Shown here piece after piece: positions 48,073 through 58,217 of a DNA stretch of 64,000 bases. A program made the translations under genes and the position numbers. Below the pieces are notes generated by a model. That model saw only the letters and a list, made by a program, of their open reading frames with translations, was not told the DNA's origin and did not search any database. The first letter of the stretch is position 1; each line of letters begins with the position of its first letter. Location: NCBI RefSeq assembly GCF_003952345.1, contig NZ_CP034433.1, forward strand, positions 3,472,001 to 3,536,000. Reading direction: 5' to 3'. This stretch comes from Iodobacter ciconiae. Lineage in GTDB: Bacteria > Pseudomonadota > Gammaproteobacteria > Burkholderiales > Chitinibacteraceae.

Positions 48073-48112
48073 CTTTTATACTGTCCAACTAATTGGGGTC
48101 AGTTCATATCAG

Positions 48113-48124
48113 GCCGGCTTTTTT
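48113..48124 (-). terminator. right arm of the purL terminator
   Basis: GCCGGCTTTTTT, 14 nt after the purL stop in the minus direction. With 46636-46648 it would form a perfect 12-bp stem with a 9-nt loop if the IS and one copy of its TAT duplication were removed. Confidence 0.75.
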
Positions 48125-48137
48125 GTTGGCAGGGTGA

Positions 48138-51100
48138 TCAGCCAACAAACTGACGGGCGTTGCGGAACATGCGCATCCATGCGCCGTCTTCCGCCCAATC
48201 GCTTGGGTGCCATGAGTTCTGTACGGTACGAAATACGCGTTCCGGGTGCGGCATCATGATGCTGAAGCGGCCGTCGGCGGTGGTTACACCGGCAATTCCC
48301 TGCGGGCTGCCGTTTGGATTAGCCGGGTAGGCTTCGGTGGTTTTGCCATGGCTGTCCACATAACGCATGGCCACCAGCGCCTTGCTGATGTCGCCTTGCT
48401 GGTTGAAGTTGGCAAAGCCTTCGCCGTGAGATACCACTACCGGCATACGGCTGCCGGCCATTTCGCTGAAGAACAGCGATGGAGATTTAGTCAGCTCAGC
48501 CATCACCAAGCGCGCTTCAAACTGCTCGCTTTGGTTGCGAGTGAATTTAGGCCAGTGCGCGGCTCCCGGGATAATGCCGGACAGATTCGCCATCATCTGG
48601 CAACCGTTACACACACCCAAACCAAAGGTATCTGTGCGGCCAAAGAAGGCTTCAAATTGTGCGCGGGCCGATGCATTAAATAAGATCGATTTAGCCCAGC
48701 CTTCACCAGCACCCAGCACATCGCCGTAGCTAAAGCCACCGCAAGCGGCCAGACCCTGGAAGTCTGCCAGCTGAACCCGGCCAGAAATCACATCGCTCAT
48801 ATGCACGTCAACGGCGGTGAAACCGGCGCGGGTAAAGGCGGCGGCCATTTCTACATGGCCGTTTACGCCTTGCTCACGCAGTACGGCTATCTTGGGACGA
48901 ACGCCGGTGGCGATATACGGCGCGGCGATGTCGATATTCTGATCAAAGCTTAACTTGGCAAACAAGCCTTTCTCGTGCTTGTCGGTAAGGCGTGCGTATT
49001 CGGCATCGGCACCGGCCGGGTTATCCCGCAGGCGTTGAATGTGCCAGCTGGTTTCCGACCATGCTTTGTGCAGATCAACCCGCGATTCTTCCAGTACCAA
49101 GCGATTACGCGCCTTGATTTTGAGCTTGTCATCGTGGTTGGTGCTGCCGATCACGTGCAGCTCGGAGCGGATATCCACATTAGCAAAGGCGGCAATTACG
49201 GCGGCAGTATCAGTGCGCTTCACTTGCAATACTGCACCCAGCTCTTCGTTAAACAGCACGCCCATCACGCGTGCATTGGCTTCGCGAACCACATCTTCGG
49301 CGGTAAATTCATTTTGCTGGCGCTGACGGCGGCGGCGCTCGATACACAGCTCATCGATTTCCAGCGTAACGCCCACATGGCTGGCAAACATCATTTCAGC
49401 AACCGTGGCAAACAGGCCGCCATCCGATCGATCATGATAGGCCAGTAATTTTCCTTCGGCATTCAGCTGCTGAACTGTAGCAAAGAAGGATTTCAGATGG
49501 GGTACATTCACGATATCAGGTGCGGTATTGCCAACCTGCTTATAAACCTGAGCCAGGGCCGAGCCACCCAGGCGGCATTTACCATCGCCCAGATCAATCA
49601 GAATCAGGTCTGAATCAACATTAGTTTGCAGCTCTGGCGTCAGTATTTTGCGTATATCGGTCACCGGTGCAAAGGCAGAAATCACCAGGGATAGCGGCGC
49701 GACGACTTGCTTAGCGTCCCCAGCTTCATCCCAGACTGTTTTCATGGAAAGTGAATCTTTACCCACCGGAATCGACACGCCCAGCTCGCGGCACAGCTCT
49801 AAGCCAACCGCTTGTACTGTGTCATACAGATTAGCGTCTTCGCCAGCATGGCCAGCAGGGGCCATCCAGTTGGCAGAAAGCTTAACATCAGATAGCTGAC
49901 GAATTGGCGCAGCCGCAATATTGGTCAGCGCTTCACCTACGGCCATCCGGCCAGAAGCCGGGCCGGAAATCAGTGCCAGCGGGGTGCGCTCACCCATTGC
50001 CATGGCCTCGCCCAGATAGCTATCGTAAGCCATGGCGGTCACAGCCACATCGGCCACGGGAACCTGCCAGGGGCCAACCATCTGATCGCGTGCGGTAAAG
50101 CCACCTACGGTGCGATCGCCAATATTAATCAGGAAAGATTTATCGGCAACCGATGGCAGACGTAATACGCGGTAAGCGGCTTCTTTCAGCTCTATGTCAG
50201 ATGCATCAAAAGCAGTCAGTTCTGGTGTAATACGGCTCACGTCGCGTGTCATTTTTGGTGGCTTGCCGAGTAAGACATTCATCGGCATATCAACAGGCTT
50301 GTTACCGAAATGATCGTCAACCAGCACCAGTTGTTTTTCGTCAGTCACACGGCCAATCACGGCAAACGGGCAGCGCTCGCGCTCGCAAATGGCCTCAAAA
50401 GCCAGTAAATCTTTAGGATCGATTGCTAATACATAGCGCTCCTGGCTCTCGTTCGACCAGATTTCCTTAGGTGCCATGCCTTTTTCTTCGATGTTCACTT
50501 TGCGCAGATTAAATACCGCGCCCTGGCCAGCGTCGTTCACCAGCTCCGGGAAGGCATTGGAAATGCCTCCCGCGCCCACATCGTGAATCGACAAGACCGG
50601 GTTATTAGCACCCAGCTGCCAGCAGCGGTCGATCACTTCCTGCGCACGGCGCTGGATTTCCGGGTTGCCGCGTTGTACTGAGTCAAAATCCAGATTGGCT
50701 GCATTGTCGCCAGTCGTCATTGAACTAGCCGCGCTGCCGCCCATACCAATCAGCATGCCGGGGCCGCCGATCTGGATCAGCAGCGAGCCATCCGGCAGGC
50801 CACTTTTTTTAACATGCAAGGCGCTGATATTGCCTAAACCACCAGCAATCATAATGGGCTTATGGTAGCCACGGCGGCAGCCAGCAAGGTCTTCTTCAAA
50901 GGTACGGAAGTAACCGCAGATATTAGGGCGGCCAAATTCATTATTAAACGCAGCTGCACCAATCGGGCCTTCGATCATGATATCCAGTGCGCTGGCAATG
51001 CGATCCGGCTTGCCATAAGGCTGCACTTCCCAAGGCTGCTCGGCACCCGGAATATTTAAGTTAGATACGGTAAAGCCCGCCAAGCCTGCTTTGGGCTTGG

Positions 51101-52088
51101 AGCCACGGCCGGTTGCACCTTCGTCGCGAATCTCGCCACCCGAGCCGGTTGCGGCACCGGCAAACGGGGAGATCGCGGTTGGGTGATTATGTGTTTCCAC
51201 CTTCATCAGAATATGCGTTTGTTCGGTACTGAATGCGTATTCGGCACTACCGGCCTGCGGATAAAAGCGGCCGATTTCTGCGCCTTCAATCACCGAGGAA
51301 TTATCCGAATAAGCCACAACGGTGCCCGCTGGCGCTGTTTTATGCGTTTCGCGGATCATGCCAAACAGGCTGTAATCCTGTTTTTTGCCATCGATAATAA
51401 AATCGGCGTTAAAAATCTTGTGGCGGCAGTGCTCAGAATTGGCCTGCGCAAACATGGTGAGCTCAACATCGCTTGGATTGCGGCCCAGCTTGTTGAAGTT
51501 TTCTACCAGGTAATCAATTTCATCATCACTGAGCGCCAGGCCAAATTCGCTGTTGGCTTTGAGTAGCGCGGCTTTGCCACCACCGAGGATATCGACTGTC
51601 AGCAAAGGTTTAGGCTCAACGTGGCGGAACAGCTCACGGCCAGCTTCTAAGCTGCTGAAGACTTCTTCAGTCATTCTGTCGTGAATCAAGGGTAGCAATA
51701 AGCTTTGTTCCGCTGCTGACAATGGGCTGCCGTCTTCCTTGCTGGCGTAAATTACAACGCCACGCTCGATACGGGCAATCTTATCCAGGCCACAGTGCTG
51801 GGCAATATCGGTGGCTTTGGAGGACCAGGGAGAAATAGTCCCCAGGCGTGGCAATACCATCATCAGGCTACCGATGGCAAGCTTAGGCTGAGCAGGTTCG
51901 CCATAGTGCAGAATTTTGTTGAGGATGGTGTTTTCGTCCTGCGTCAGCTCGGCACTAATTTCGGCAAAGTGCCAATACTCAGCATAAATCTGCGCAAAAA
52001 TACCCTTAGCAGCGAGAGCGCCGGTCAATTTTTCGACCCGGAAAGATGAAAGCGCGGTACCGCCGCGCAATTGGAGAACGTCAGCCAT
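48138..52088 (-). CDS. purL: phosphoribosylformylglycinamidine synthase (PurL, large single-chain form)
   Basis: ATP- and glutamine-dependent enzyme of the fourth step of purine synthesis. The 1316-residue product has the N-terminal PurS-like domain ([17 protein letters not shown]), AIR-synthase-type catalytic domains ([67 protein letters not shown]), and a C-terminal glutamine amidotransferase domain. That domain carries nucleophile Cys in [15 protein letters not shown] near 1180 and the His-Glu pair in [10 protein letters not shown] near 1285. I chose the ATG giving [10 protein letters not shown], matching family starts; 13 codons more are open upstream. Its terminator has been split by the IS. 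Confidence 0.97.
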   Translation of the reverse strand: MADVLQLRGGTALSSFRVEKLTGALAAKGIFAQIYAEYWHFAEISAELTQDENTILNKILHYGEPAQPKLAIGSLMMVLPRLGTISPWSSKATDIAQHCGLDKIARIERGVVIYASKEDGSPLSAAEQSLLLPLIHDRMTEEVFSSLEAGRELFRHVEPKPLLTVDILGGGKAALLKANSEFGLALSDDEIDYLVENFNKLGRNPSDVELTMFAQANSEHCRHKIFNADFIIDGKKQDYSLFGMIRETHKTAPAGTVVAYSDNSSVIEGAEIGRFYPQAGSAEYAFSTEQTHILMKVETHNHPTAISPFAGAATGSGGEIRDEGATGRGSKPKAGLAGFTVSNLNIPGAEQPWEVQPYGKPDRIASALDIMIEGPIGAAAFNNEFGRPNICGYFRTFEEDLAGCRRGYHKPIMIAGGLGNISALHVKKSGLPDGSLLIQIGGPGMLIGMGGSAASSMTTGDNAANLDFDSVQRGNPEIQRRAQEVIDRCWQLGANNPVLSIHDVGAGGISNAFPELVNDAGQGAVFNLRKVNIEEKGMAPKEIWSNESQERYVLAIDPKDLLAFEAICERERCPFAVIGRVTDEKQLVLVDDHFGNKPVDMPMNVLLGKPPKMTRDVSRITPELTAFDASDIELKEAAYRVLRLPSVADKSFLINIGDRTVGGFTARDQMVGPWQVPVADVAVTAMAYDSYLGEAMAMGERTPLALISGPASGRMAVGEALTNIAAAPIRQLSDVKLSANWMAPAGHAGEDANLYDTVQAVGLELCRELGVSIPVGKDSLSMKTVWDEAGDAKQVVAPLSLVISAFAPVTDIRKILTPELQTNVDSDLILIDLGDGKCRLGGSALAQVYKQVGNTAPDIVNVPHLKSFFATVQQLNAEGKLLAYHDRSDGGLFATVAEMMFASHVGVTLEIDELCIERRRRQRQQNEFTAEDVVREANARVMGVLFNEELGAVLQVKRTDTAAVIAAFANVDIRSELHVIGSTNHDDKLKIKARNRLVLEESRVDLHKAWSETSWHIQRLRDNPAGADAEYARLTDKHEKGLFAKLSFDQNIDIAAPYIATGVRPKIAVLREQGVNGHVEMAAAFTRAGFTAVDVHMSDVISGRVQLADFQGLAACGGFSYGDVLGAGEGWAKSILFNASARAQFEAFFGRTDTFGLGVCNGCQMMANLSGIIPGAAHWPKFTRNQSEQFEARLVMAELTKSPSLFFSEMAGSRMPVVVSHGEGFANFNQQGDISKALVAMRYVDSHGKTTEAYPANPNGSPQGIAGVTTADGRFSIMMPHPERVFRTVQNSWHPSDWAEDGAWMRMFRNARQFVG

Positions 52089-52543
52089 GTCTTTGATCTT
52101 TGATAGGAAAGCCTCGGGAAGTCGCAATGATACCCAAAAACGACTTATTTTGCCTTGAATATCGGCAAAGTACGCGAACTAATATGGGTTTTTTAGCAGG
52201 AGATACTGGCTTGTGAAAGGTGTTTTCTGTGCTTTTTTATGTCGTTAATTTTGCGGAATATTTTAATAATGCCCAGGTGATTTTTTGTGTGTTAGATTTA
52301 TCCAAGTTTTTAATTTTAAGAAGGGCACCTTTGTAATTTGCTATCGCTGTTTTGCTGGATTTGTAATTATAAATGCTTAATTGGCAAGCTCGCAGGTTAT
52401 GCAGGCAGGCCGCAGCCTCGTTACCATTAAATTCCGCAATACAGGCAAAGCCCCTGGCTGGTTTCTGTGATTGATTGCTTCTACACTCGAGCTGCGCCTT
52501 TGAGCGTGGTGCTTTTAATATAAAAACGAGAAGGGAAGAGAAG
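52089..52543. other. intergenic region between purL and the GH20 gene
   Basis: 455 bp between divergent genes, presumably carrying both promoters. I see no well-spaced -35/-10 pair, no PurR-type palindrome and no recognisable riboswitch. Confidence 0.5.
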
Positions 52544-55027
52544 ATGACGCAGCCAGCGGGTGCACAATTACAGCTGAAGTGGGAATGCCTGACTAATCAT
52601 TACGGGGGTGATCACTTTTTAGCCGAGCTGACGATTACTAATCTGTCAGATGTCGCTTTAAGCGGGCAGGATTGGGCGATTTACTTCAATACCTGCCGTA
52701 AGATTAAGCCAGAAACTGTGCAGGGTGGTGTGGTGGTGGAGCACATAAATGGCGACGTTTCACGCTTTATTCCAGCTGCGGATTTTGCGGGCCTGGCTGC
52801 GGGCGCTTCGATGGTGGTTCGTTACCAGGGGATCTTCTGGGTGATTAACGAAACCGATGCACCGCTGGGTTTTTATATTGTTTATGACAATACGGTGGCC
52901 GATGCGATTGGTGATCCACAGATCGTGCCTTTCAGCCGCCCTGAGCAATGTAATCGTAATTTAGCGGATGTCGTGCCTTTGATGACGTCTGCATTACGTT
53001 TTGCTGAGAACCAGGCGCTCACGCTATTGCCTGCCGATGCAGTAGGCAAAATCACGCCAACACCGATAGAGGCGCGCTGGGATGCAGGTCAGTACCTGAT
53101 TACGGCGGCAACTTTGATTGTGCATGGTGAGGCGCTGGCTAAAGAAGCGGCGTTTTTGCGTGCTGCTTTGCGCGATGTCTCGGGTGTGGAATTACAAAGA
53201 GCCAGCCGTGGTGCAGGTATTACTTTGCAAATTGCAGCACTTGATGTGGCGCAAAGTGGTGCGCCGCTAGAGGCTTACCGCTTAGAAATTAGTGCCTCAG
53301 GCATTGTGATTAGCGGCGTCAGTGCGGCTGGCGTGATGAACGGTATTCAATCTTTGCGTCAGTTATTACCATTAGAAAGTTATCTTAATCCGCAGGCTAG
53401 CTTGGCCGTGCCTTTCGGCTATGTGCTGGATGCGCCGCGATTTGCTTACCGTGGCATGCATTTGGATGTGGGTCGCAATTTCTCTAGTAAAGAAACAGTG
53501 TTGCGTCTTTTAGACTGCATGGCCTTATATAAACTCAATAAATTTCACTTTCATTTAACTGACGATGAAGGCTGGCGCTTAGAGATCCCCTCTTTGCCTG
53601 AGCTTACCGAAATCGGCTCTTTGCGCGGCTTTAGCCCTGATGAAGAAAGCAGCCTGCTGCCAAGTTTTGGCTCTGGAGCAGTGGTGCAGGGCTCGTCGGG
53701 CACAGGTTTTTATACCCGTGCCGAGTTTATCGAGATTTTGCAATTTGCTACCGCCCGCCATATCGAAGTGATCCCAGAAATCGACGTGCCCGGCCACGCC
53801 CGCGCTGCGATCAAGGCGATGGAATTGCGTTATAAGCGCTTAAAGGCCGCTGGCAATCTGGCTGGCGCAGAAGAATATCTGCTCAGCGATTTTAACGACC
53901 AATCTAAATATGAATCGGTGCAGCTGTGGCATGATAATGTGATGTGTATCGGTCTGGAATCTTGTTACCGCTTTATTGAAACGGTTCTCGTGGAGATGAA
54001 GGCGATGTTTGCCGAGGCGGGCGCGCCACTGACTACTATGCATACCGGTGGCGATGAAGTGCCGCATGGTGCCTGGGAAGCTTCTCCGGTTTGTCAGGCT
54101 TTTATGCAAGAACAGGGCATTACTTCGATTCAGGACTTACAAAATTACTTTCTGGCGCGTTATCGCATCCTGTTGCAAAAGCACAATCTGGTCTTTGGCG
54201 GCTGGGAAGAGATTGCTTTATCCAAGCAAGATGGCAAGCATGGCCCGAACCCGGAATTTGTGGACGCCAAATTCCAGCCCTATGTCTGGAATAATGTCTG
54301 GGGCTGGGGGCAGGAAGACTTTGCCTATCAGCTGGCCAATGCGGGCTATCAGGTGGTGCTGTCCAATGTGACCAACTTGTATTTCGATTTGTCCTACGCC
54401 AAAGATCCGCAAGAGCCGGGCTATTACTGGGGGGGCTTTATTGAAACGCGCGGCGCCTATGAGTTCTGCCCGCTGGATATTTACACTACCGCTACGGTTG
54501 ACCTATTTGGCAATCCGCTCAATGCAGATAGCCTTGCCAAAATGCAGCGCCTAACGCCTGAGGGTACTAGAAATATCTTGGGTATTCAGGGCCAGCTTTG
54601 GGGCGAAAATGCGCGTAGCCAAAAGCGGGTGGAATATCTTGCAATGCCACGAGTGATTGCACTGGCAGAGCGTGCCTGGGCGGCTGATCCGGGTTGGACC
54701 AAGATCGGCGATAAAGCCGAACAGGCAGCAAAAATGGATGCTGATTGGAACCAGTTTGCAAACCGCCTGGGGCAGCGCGATATGCCGCGTCTGGATGGTT
54801 TTGTCGGAGGTTACGGCTACCGTATTCCCTTGCCGGGCGTGCAGCGTGTGGATGGCAAGGTTGCACTGAATGTATCCGCGCCGGGTTTGGCACTGCGTTA
54901 TACCGTGGATGGCAGTGAGCCCAATGTGCAATCGGCGCTTTATACCGAGCCCTTTGCAGCAGATGGGGCTGTAAAAGCCGCCAGCTTCAGCCGCACAGGG
55001 CGTAAGAGCAGGACAGTTGTGGCTTAA
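52544..55027 (+). CDS. GH20 beta-N-acetylhexosaminidase (chitobiase type)
   Basis: Cleaves GlcNAc from the non-reducing end of chitobiose and chito-oligosaccharides. The 827-residue product has the CHB_HEX N-terminal domain from residue 10 (LKWECLTNHYGGDHFLAEL, GQDWAIYFNTCRKI), a GH20b domain (about 165-300), the GH20 catalytic barrel (YRGMHLDVGRNFSS near 305, HFHLTDDEGWRLEI near 340, HTGGDEVPHGAWE with Asp504-Glu505), and the CHB_HEX_C domain (LRYTVDGSEPN near 785). GGGAAGAG precedes the ATG. Unlike the Vibrio and Serratia enzymes it shows no signal peptide or lipobox, even if an upstream start is used. It complements the chitinase at 26.6 kb. Confidence 0.95.
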   Translation: MTQPAGAQLQLKWECLTNHYGGDHFLAELTITNLSDVALSGQDWAIYFNTCRKIKPETVQGGVVVEHINGDVSRFIPAADFAGLAAGASMVVRYQGIFWVINETDAPLGFYIVYDNTVADAIGDPQIVPFSRPEQCNRNLADVVPLMTSALRFAENQALTLLPADAVGKITPTPIEARWDAGQYLITAATLIVHGEALAKEAAFLRAALRDVSGVELQRASRGAGITLQIAALDVAQSGAPLEAYRLEISASGIVISGVSAAGVMNGIQSLRQLLPLESYLNPQASLAVPFGYVLDAPRFAYRGMHLDVGRNFSSKETVLRLLDCMALYKLNKFHFHLTDDEGWRLEIPSLPELTEIGSLRGFSPDEESSLLPSFGSGAVVQGSSGTGFYTRAEFIEILQFATARHIEVIPEIDVPGHARAAIKAMELRYKRLKAAGNLAGAEEYLLSDFNDQSKYESVQLWHDNVMCIGLESCYRFIETVLVEMKAMFAEAGAPLTTMHTGGDEVPHGAWEASPVCQAFMQEQGITSIQDLQNYFLARYRILLQKHNLVFGGWEEIALSKQDGKHGPNPEFVDAKFQPYVWNNVWGWGQEDFAYQLANAGYQVVLSNVTNLYFDLSYAKDPQEPGYYWGGFIETRGAYEFCPLDIYTTATVDLFGNPLNADSLAKMQRLTPEGTRNILGIQGQLWGENARSQKRVEYLAMPRVIALAERAWAADPGWTKIGDKAEQAAKMDADWNQFANRLGQRDMPRLDGFVGGYGYRIPLPGVQRVDGKVALNVSAPGLALRYTVDGSEPNVQSALYTEPFAADGAVKAASFSRTGRKSRTVVA

Positions 55028-55185
55028 TTCTGCGCGAAGGCTTCTCCGCTGCTAAGTACGGTAGCGGACGGGACTGCTATGTCCATATTACAATATTTGT
55101 TGGTGTTAGTACGGTGTAATTATATCGGGCGATATACGACTATTGATCAATAGACTTTTTTTATGAGTATTGACTGAAACCGAAA

Positions 55186-55209
55186 CCGTGTGAATTTTAT
55201 TTCACACGG
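55186..55209 (-). terminator. stem-loop downstream of the rhodanese gene
   Basis: CCGTGTGAA and TTCACACGG form a perfect 9-bp stem with a 6-nt loop, 20 nt past the rhodanese stop. In the minus direction it is followed by TTTCGGTTTC, a weak T-rich tail. It may also serve the GH20 gene from the other side. Confidence 0.6.
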
Positions 55210-55228
55210 AATGCGTTTTAAATCAGTA

Positions 55229-55588
55229 TTAGCAGGATGTTGCTGTGCAAGGCTGCAGTTTGGTCTGCAGCTCTGTCATGCCGCCACCATTATAAAGTTG
55301 TTGAAAGCCAAGCTGTTCAAGTGCCGTGACTGCGATGGCCGCCCGGCGACCGCTGTAACAATAGATCAGAATCGGGCTCTCTTTTGTTGCTGCCCCGATT
55401 GATTGAATCCCTTCGGTAATTTGTTCGTGAGGAATATTTATCGCGCCATCAATATGCCCTGCAGCAAACTCCGCAGGTGTACGCACATCAATAATCACGG
55501 CCGGTTTGACCCCGTTATAACTAAAATCTGCAGCGATTGCGCCGACAGAGATGAAGACCAATAACAAGTATTGCAGCAAGAGTTTCAT
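55229..55588 (-). CDS. periplasmic rhodanese-domain protein
   Basis: Single-domain sulfurtransferase exported to the periplasm. The 119-residue product has a signal peptide (MKLLLQYLLLVFISVGAIAA), then a rhodanese domain with VIIDVRTPAEFAAGHIDGAI near residue 30 and the active-site loop YCYSGRRAAIAV with Cys near residue 76. A C-terminal Cys (TATSC) is also present. GGAAG precedes the ATG. Similar small secreted rhodaneses resemble E. coli PspE. No operon partner is visible; sulfur donor and acceptor are unknown. Confidence 0.9.
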   Translation of the reverse strand: MKLLLQYLLLVFISVGAIAADFSYNGVKPAVIIDVRTPAEFAAGHIDGAINIPHEQITEGIQSIGAATKESPILIYCYSGRRAAIAVTALEQLGFQQLYNGGGMTELQTKLQPCTATSC

Positions 55589-55932
55589 ATTTTCTTCCGA
55601 GAGTTTTTTTGATATTTAAAGCGGGGTTTTGCACTCAGGCAACGCTTAGGCTATTCCTTTCGTTTACTAAGTCTATTACTGGCAGCAATGCGCCAAATGC
55701 AAAGATTATTATCAAAGCTGTCACAAGCATGACGTCCAAACATGGGGCCTTGCTGCTTCTAATAGAGGTTTTACTTACACCTTAGTGAGTTAGCGTACAG
55801 CTTTGTATAAACAACTACCGCTTGAAGCCCCAGATATAATGATCTATTTGTAAGGCGTCAGCAATAGATTGGCTCTTGCTTGTTATGGGTAAATTTTGCA
55901 GCCCAGCTGTGAAATTTATCTTTTCACTTTGT
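55589..55932. other. intergenic region between the rhodanese and endonuclease genes
   Basis: 344 bp in which I see no gene, RNA or clear repeat. Confidence 0.5.
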
Positions 55933-56811
55933 TTAGGTGCAGAAAGTAGCTGTTTTTCTTTCGCTTACAAAATGATTGCCATCGCCTTGTAGCTTCACAA
56001 TCCGCTGATCCCGTTTGATTTCCCAATCATCTACCGGATAGGTTTTTGCCCACGCGCACATCAGTCGCTGGTCTTGCCTGGATAGCTTGAGCTCATAGCG
56101 CTCGTACATATAAAAGTGGATGCGGGCAATGCGGCCGCGTACTTCTTCTCTTGGCTGGGCTTTCTTGTTTTTGAAATCAACAATGGTTTTGCACTGGCCG
56201 TACATGGGTTCGGGCTTACTGGTCCATGCGCTATAGGCGAAGTTGCTGCGATCGCCATTGACTTCACCCACCGAGGGAACCAGGTTCACCAGATTGCCTT
56301 CGGCGCTTTTAAATTGTGGATCATTATCACTACAGTTTTTGCGCCCGCCGTTTTGCCAGCATTGGCGTTGATGGCCTAATACCCAGGCCGGAACCACGTG
56401 CTCCCACTCAAGGCGTGAGGCGCGTGTTTCGCTCTTTCTGGGGGAATAACCACAGCTGGCTAAATCGATTTCTTTGCCTTTGTAGGCACAGCCGCAGTAG
56501 AAATCGCTTTCCATGCCGCGAAATACATCGGGTAGCACCTGCTTGGCACGGTTAAAATCCCGCTGGCCGGTGGCGGTACGGCCCGTGACTAACTCAACCG
56601 GTTTATCCGGGGCATTGTCGTGCTCTGCTTCGTCTTTCTGATTGAGTGCTTTATCAATCATTATCTCACCCAGCCTGGCCAGTGTTTTGGCTTCCTGGCT
56701 ATGAGCGATTTTTTCGATCTGTGCCATGCTGCTGTCGTCACATGCACTTAAACTGCAAGTCAAAATTGTTATGATAATTGCATACTGGCCGGGCTTCTTA
56801 TTAAACAACAT
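55933..56811 (-). CDS. endonuclease I family lipoprotein (EndA/NucM)
   Basis: Secreted DNA endonuclease of the beta-beta-alpha-metal type. The 292-residue product starts with a lipoprotein signal (lipobox LSAC, Cys24), then a helical linker to about residue 75. The nuclease domain follows, with FYCGCAYKG near 103, the catalytic RLEWEHVVPAWVLG near 133 (His of the family's WEHV motif), EGNLVNLVPSVGEVNGDRSN near 170 and GRIARIHFYMYERY near 240. E. coli EndA is a soluble periplasmic protein, so a lipid anchor is a difference. The residues after the Cys are Asp-Asp. Confidence 0.92.
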   Translation of the reverse strand: MLFNKKPGQYAIIITILTCSLSACDDSSMAQIEKIAHSQEAKTLARLGEIMIDKALNQKDEAEHDNAPDKPVELVTGRTATGQRDFNRAKQVLPDVFRGMESDFYCGCAYKGKEIDLASCGYSPRKSETRASRLEWEHVVPAWVLGHQRQCWQNGGRKNCSDNDPQFKSAEGNLVNLVPSVGEVNGDRSNFAYSAWTSKPEPMYGQCKTIVDFKNKKAQPREEVRGRIARIHFYMYERYELKLSRQDQRLMCAWAKTYPVDDWEIKRDQRIVKLQGDGNHFVSERKTATFCT

Positions 56812-57527
56812 TGATTCGTTTGATTCCTGTCCAGATTATTAATGAAGTAGAAAATAAATACAGAGGTAAGCTGCCTTATAACAAACGCGGGCACATTTTA
56901 TGAGATGTAATGCAGGCTGTATTGCTTTTACTGGAAGTAAAAGAGGTTTGATAGGTAATTATTTCTTAATGGATTGAATTTATTGTCTATTTTTAGGAGT
57001 GTTTCGATTTAATAGACGTTTCAAAGTATTTGATCGGTGATTTTATCGCCATGCCGGATTCATGTCTTTGCAGGAATGATAAAGTTAAATAAATCAGAAT
57101 TTATTAAATGATGTTTGAAATAAGCAGCCTTCCAGCATATCTGCTTCAAGTTGTCGGGTGATACCCCGCAGCAGCTTCCATTGCGCATTTTTCTGTGTCT
57201 TTGGCATAAGAAATCATTTTTTAAAGTGGTGTAATAATGGATCTGATTTAACCCGGCAAACCCGCTTTGCAGTTATTAATATTGATGGCAATAGTATGGA
57301 CTCTGGCAAAGGATTGATTTTTTTTGTCCGTTATTAAGGGCAGGTGTTTAACGTTAAGTTATGGCGGCTTAATGATACCGGGCTGAGGGATTGGGTGTGA
57401 TTTAAGTACTGATTATTCATTGAATGAAAATAATGCCATATTAATGATGCTATGTAGAAGGCGTAGATAAATACCTTCTGTATCCGTAAAACGGGCTCGG
57501 TTTTTTTGTATTTTTCGTGCCGTTTTT
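56812..57527. other. 716-bp gene-free region between endonuclease and lrgB
   Basis: AT-rich in its first half. I see only very short open frames without ribosome-binding sites, no tRNA and no convincing terminator; T-runs near 57500 may contribute to termination of lrgB but no clean stem is present. Confidence 0.5.
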
Positions 57528-58217
57528 TCAGGCAAAAAAGGGCGTTAGCAAGGGGGCAATCAATACCATTACTACACCGGAAACCATCATGGTGATGCAG
57601 GCAACCACACCTTCTTCATTACCAATCTCTCTTGCTTTTGCCGTGCCAACTGCATGGGCCGCAGCACCAAACAAAGCACCGCGTGCCAGTCTGGAGCGCA
57701 GCGGCAACAGCACCAGCATCAGCTCGCCAAACAGCATTCCCATTAAACCGGTAATCACCACAAATAAAGCGGTCAGCTCGTGTGATCCGCCCCAGGTGTC
57801 CGATACCGCCAGTGCAAACGGCGTGGAGATGGATCTGGGTAAAAGGCTGCGGGTTAGTTCGGGTGATAAATGAAATAATTTGGCGAGCAAAACACAGCTC
57901 AGTAGCGCTGTGATGCAGCCAGCAATGACACCCGCAGATAAAGCCAGCCAGTGCTTGATCATCAGGGCACGGTATTCATACAAGGGTACGGCAAAAGCGA
58001 CCGTGGCAGGGCCAAGCAGCCATAGCAGCCAGCGGGTATCGGAGTAATACGTTTCATAGGGGGTCTGCGTCAGTAGCATAAAAGCCACTAGCAGCACTGG
58101 CGTCAGTACCAGCGGTGCCAGCCACCAGCGCTGATGGCGTGCATACAAGAACTTAGCCAGTGCATAGGCACTAATCGTAAGCACCAGGCAGATAAGGGCG
58201 AGAGTGGAGCTTGTCAT
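57528..58217 (-). CDS. lrgB: LrgB/CidB-family membrane protein
   Basis: Inner-membrane partner of LrgA in the LrgAB/CidAB family, linked to control of murein hydrolases, overflow-metabolite export and cell death. The 229-residue product has about six to seven membrane helices and the family segments SLLPRSISTPFALAVSDTWG near residue 127, VVITGLMGMLFGELML near 155 and RGALFGAAAHAVGTAKAREI near 180. Its start overlaps the lrgA stop by 4 nt (ATGA). Confidence 0.93.
   Translation of the reverse strand: MTSSTLALICLVLTISAYALAKFLYARHQRWWLAPLVLTPVLLVAFMLLTQTPYETYYSDTRWLLWLLGPATVAFAVPLYEYRALMIKHWLALSAGVIAGCITALLSCVLLAKLFHLSPELTRSLLPRSISTPFALAVSDTWGGSHELTALFVVITGLMGMLFGELMLVLLPLRSRLARGALFGAAAHAVGTAKAREIGNEEGVVACITMMVSGVVMVLIAPLLTPFFA

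Larger units (their letters stand above)
46655..48106 (+). mobile_element. complete IS3-family (IS150-type) insertion sequence
   Basis: 1452 bp. The left end TGAACTGCACCCCAAAAGTT and the right end (reverse-complemented) TGAACTGACCCCAATTAGTT are imperfect inverted repeats that continue into GGACA. A 3-bp target duplication, TAT, flanks it (46652-46654 and 48107-48109). It encodes OrfA and OrfB with a programmed frameshift site between them, and both frames are intact, so the element may be active. It lies in the loop of a rho-independent terminator. Confidence 0.95.

Noticed and set aside
48246-52049. Many plus-strand frames over purL, up to 157 codons
   Set aside because: They lie on the opposite strand of an intact PurL and carry no domain signatures.
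56881-56980. Possible 25-codon small gene (MRCNAGCIAF...)
   Set aside because: No ribosome-binding site and no other support.
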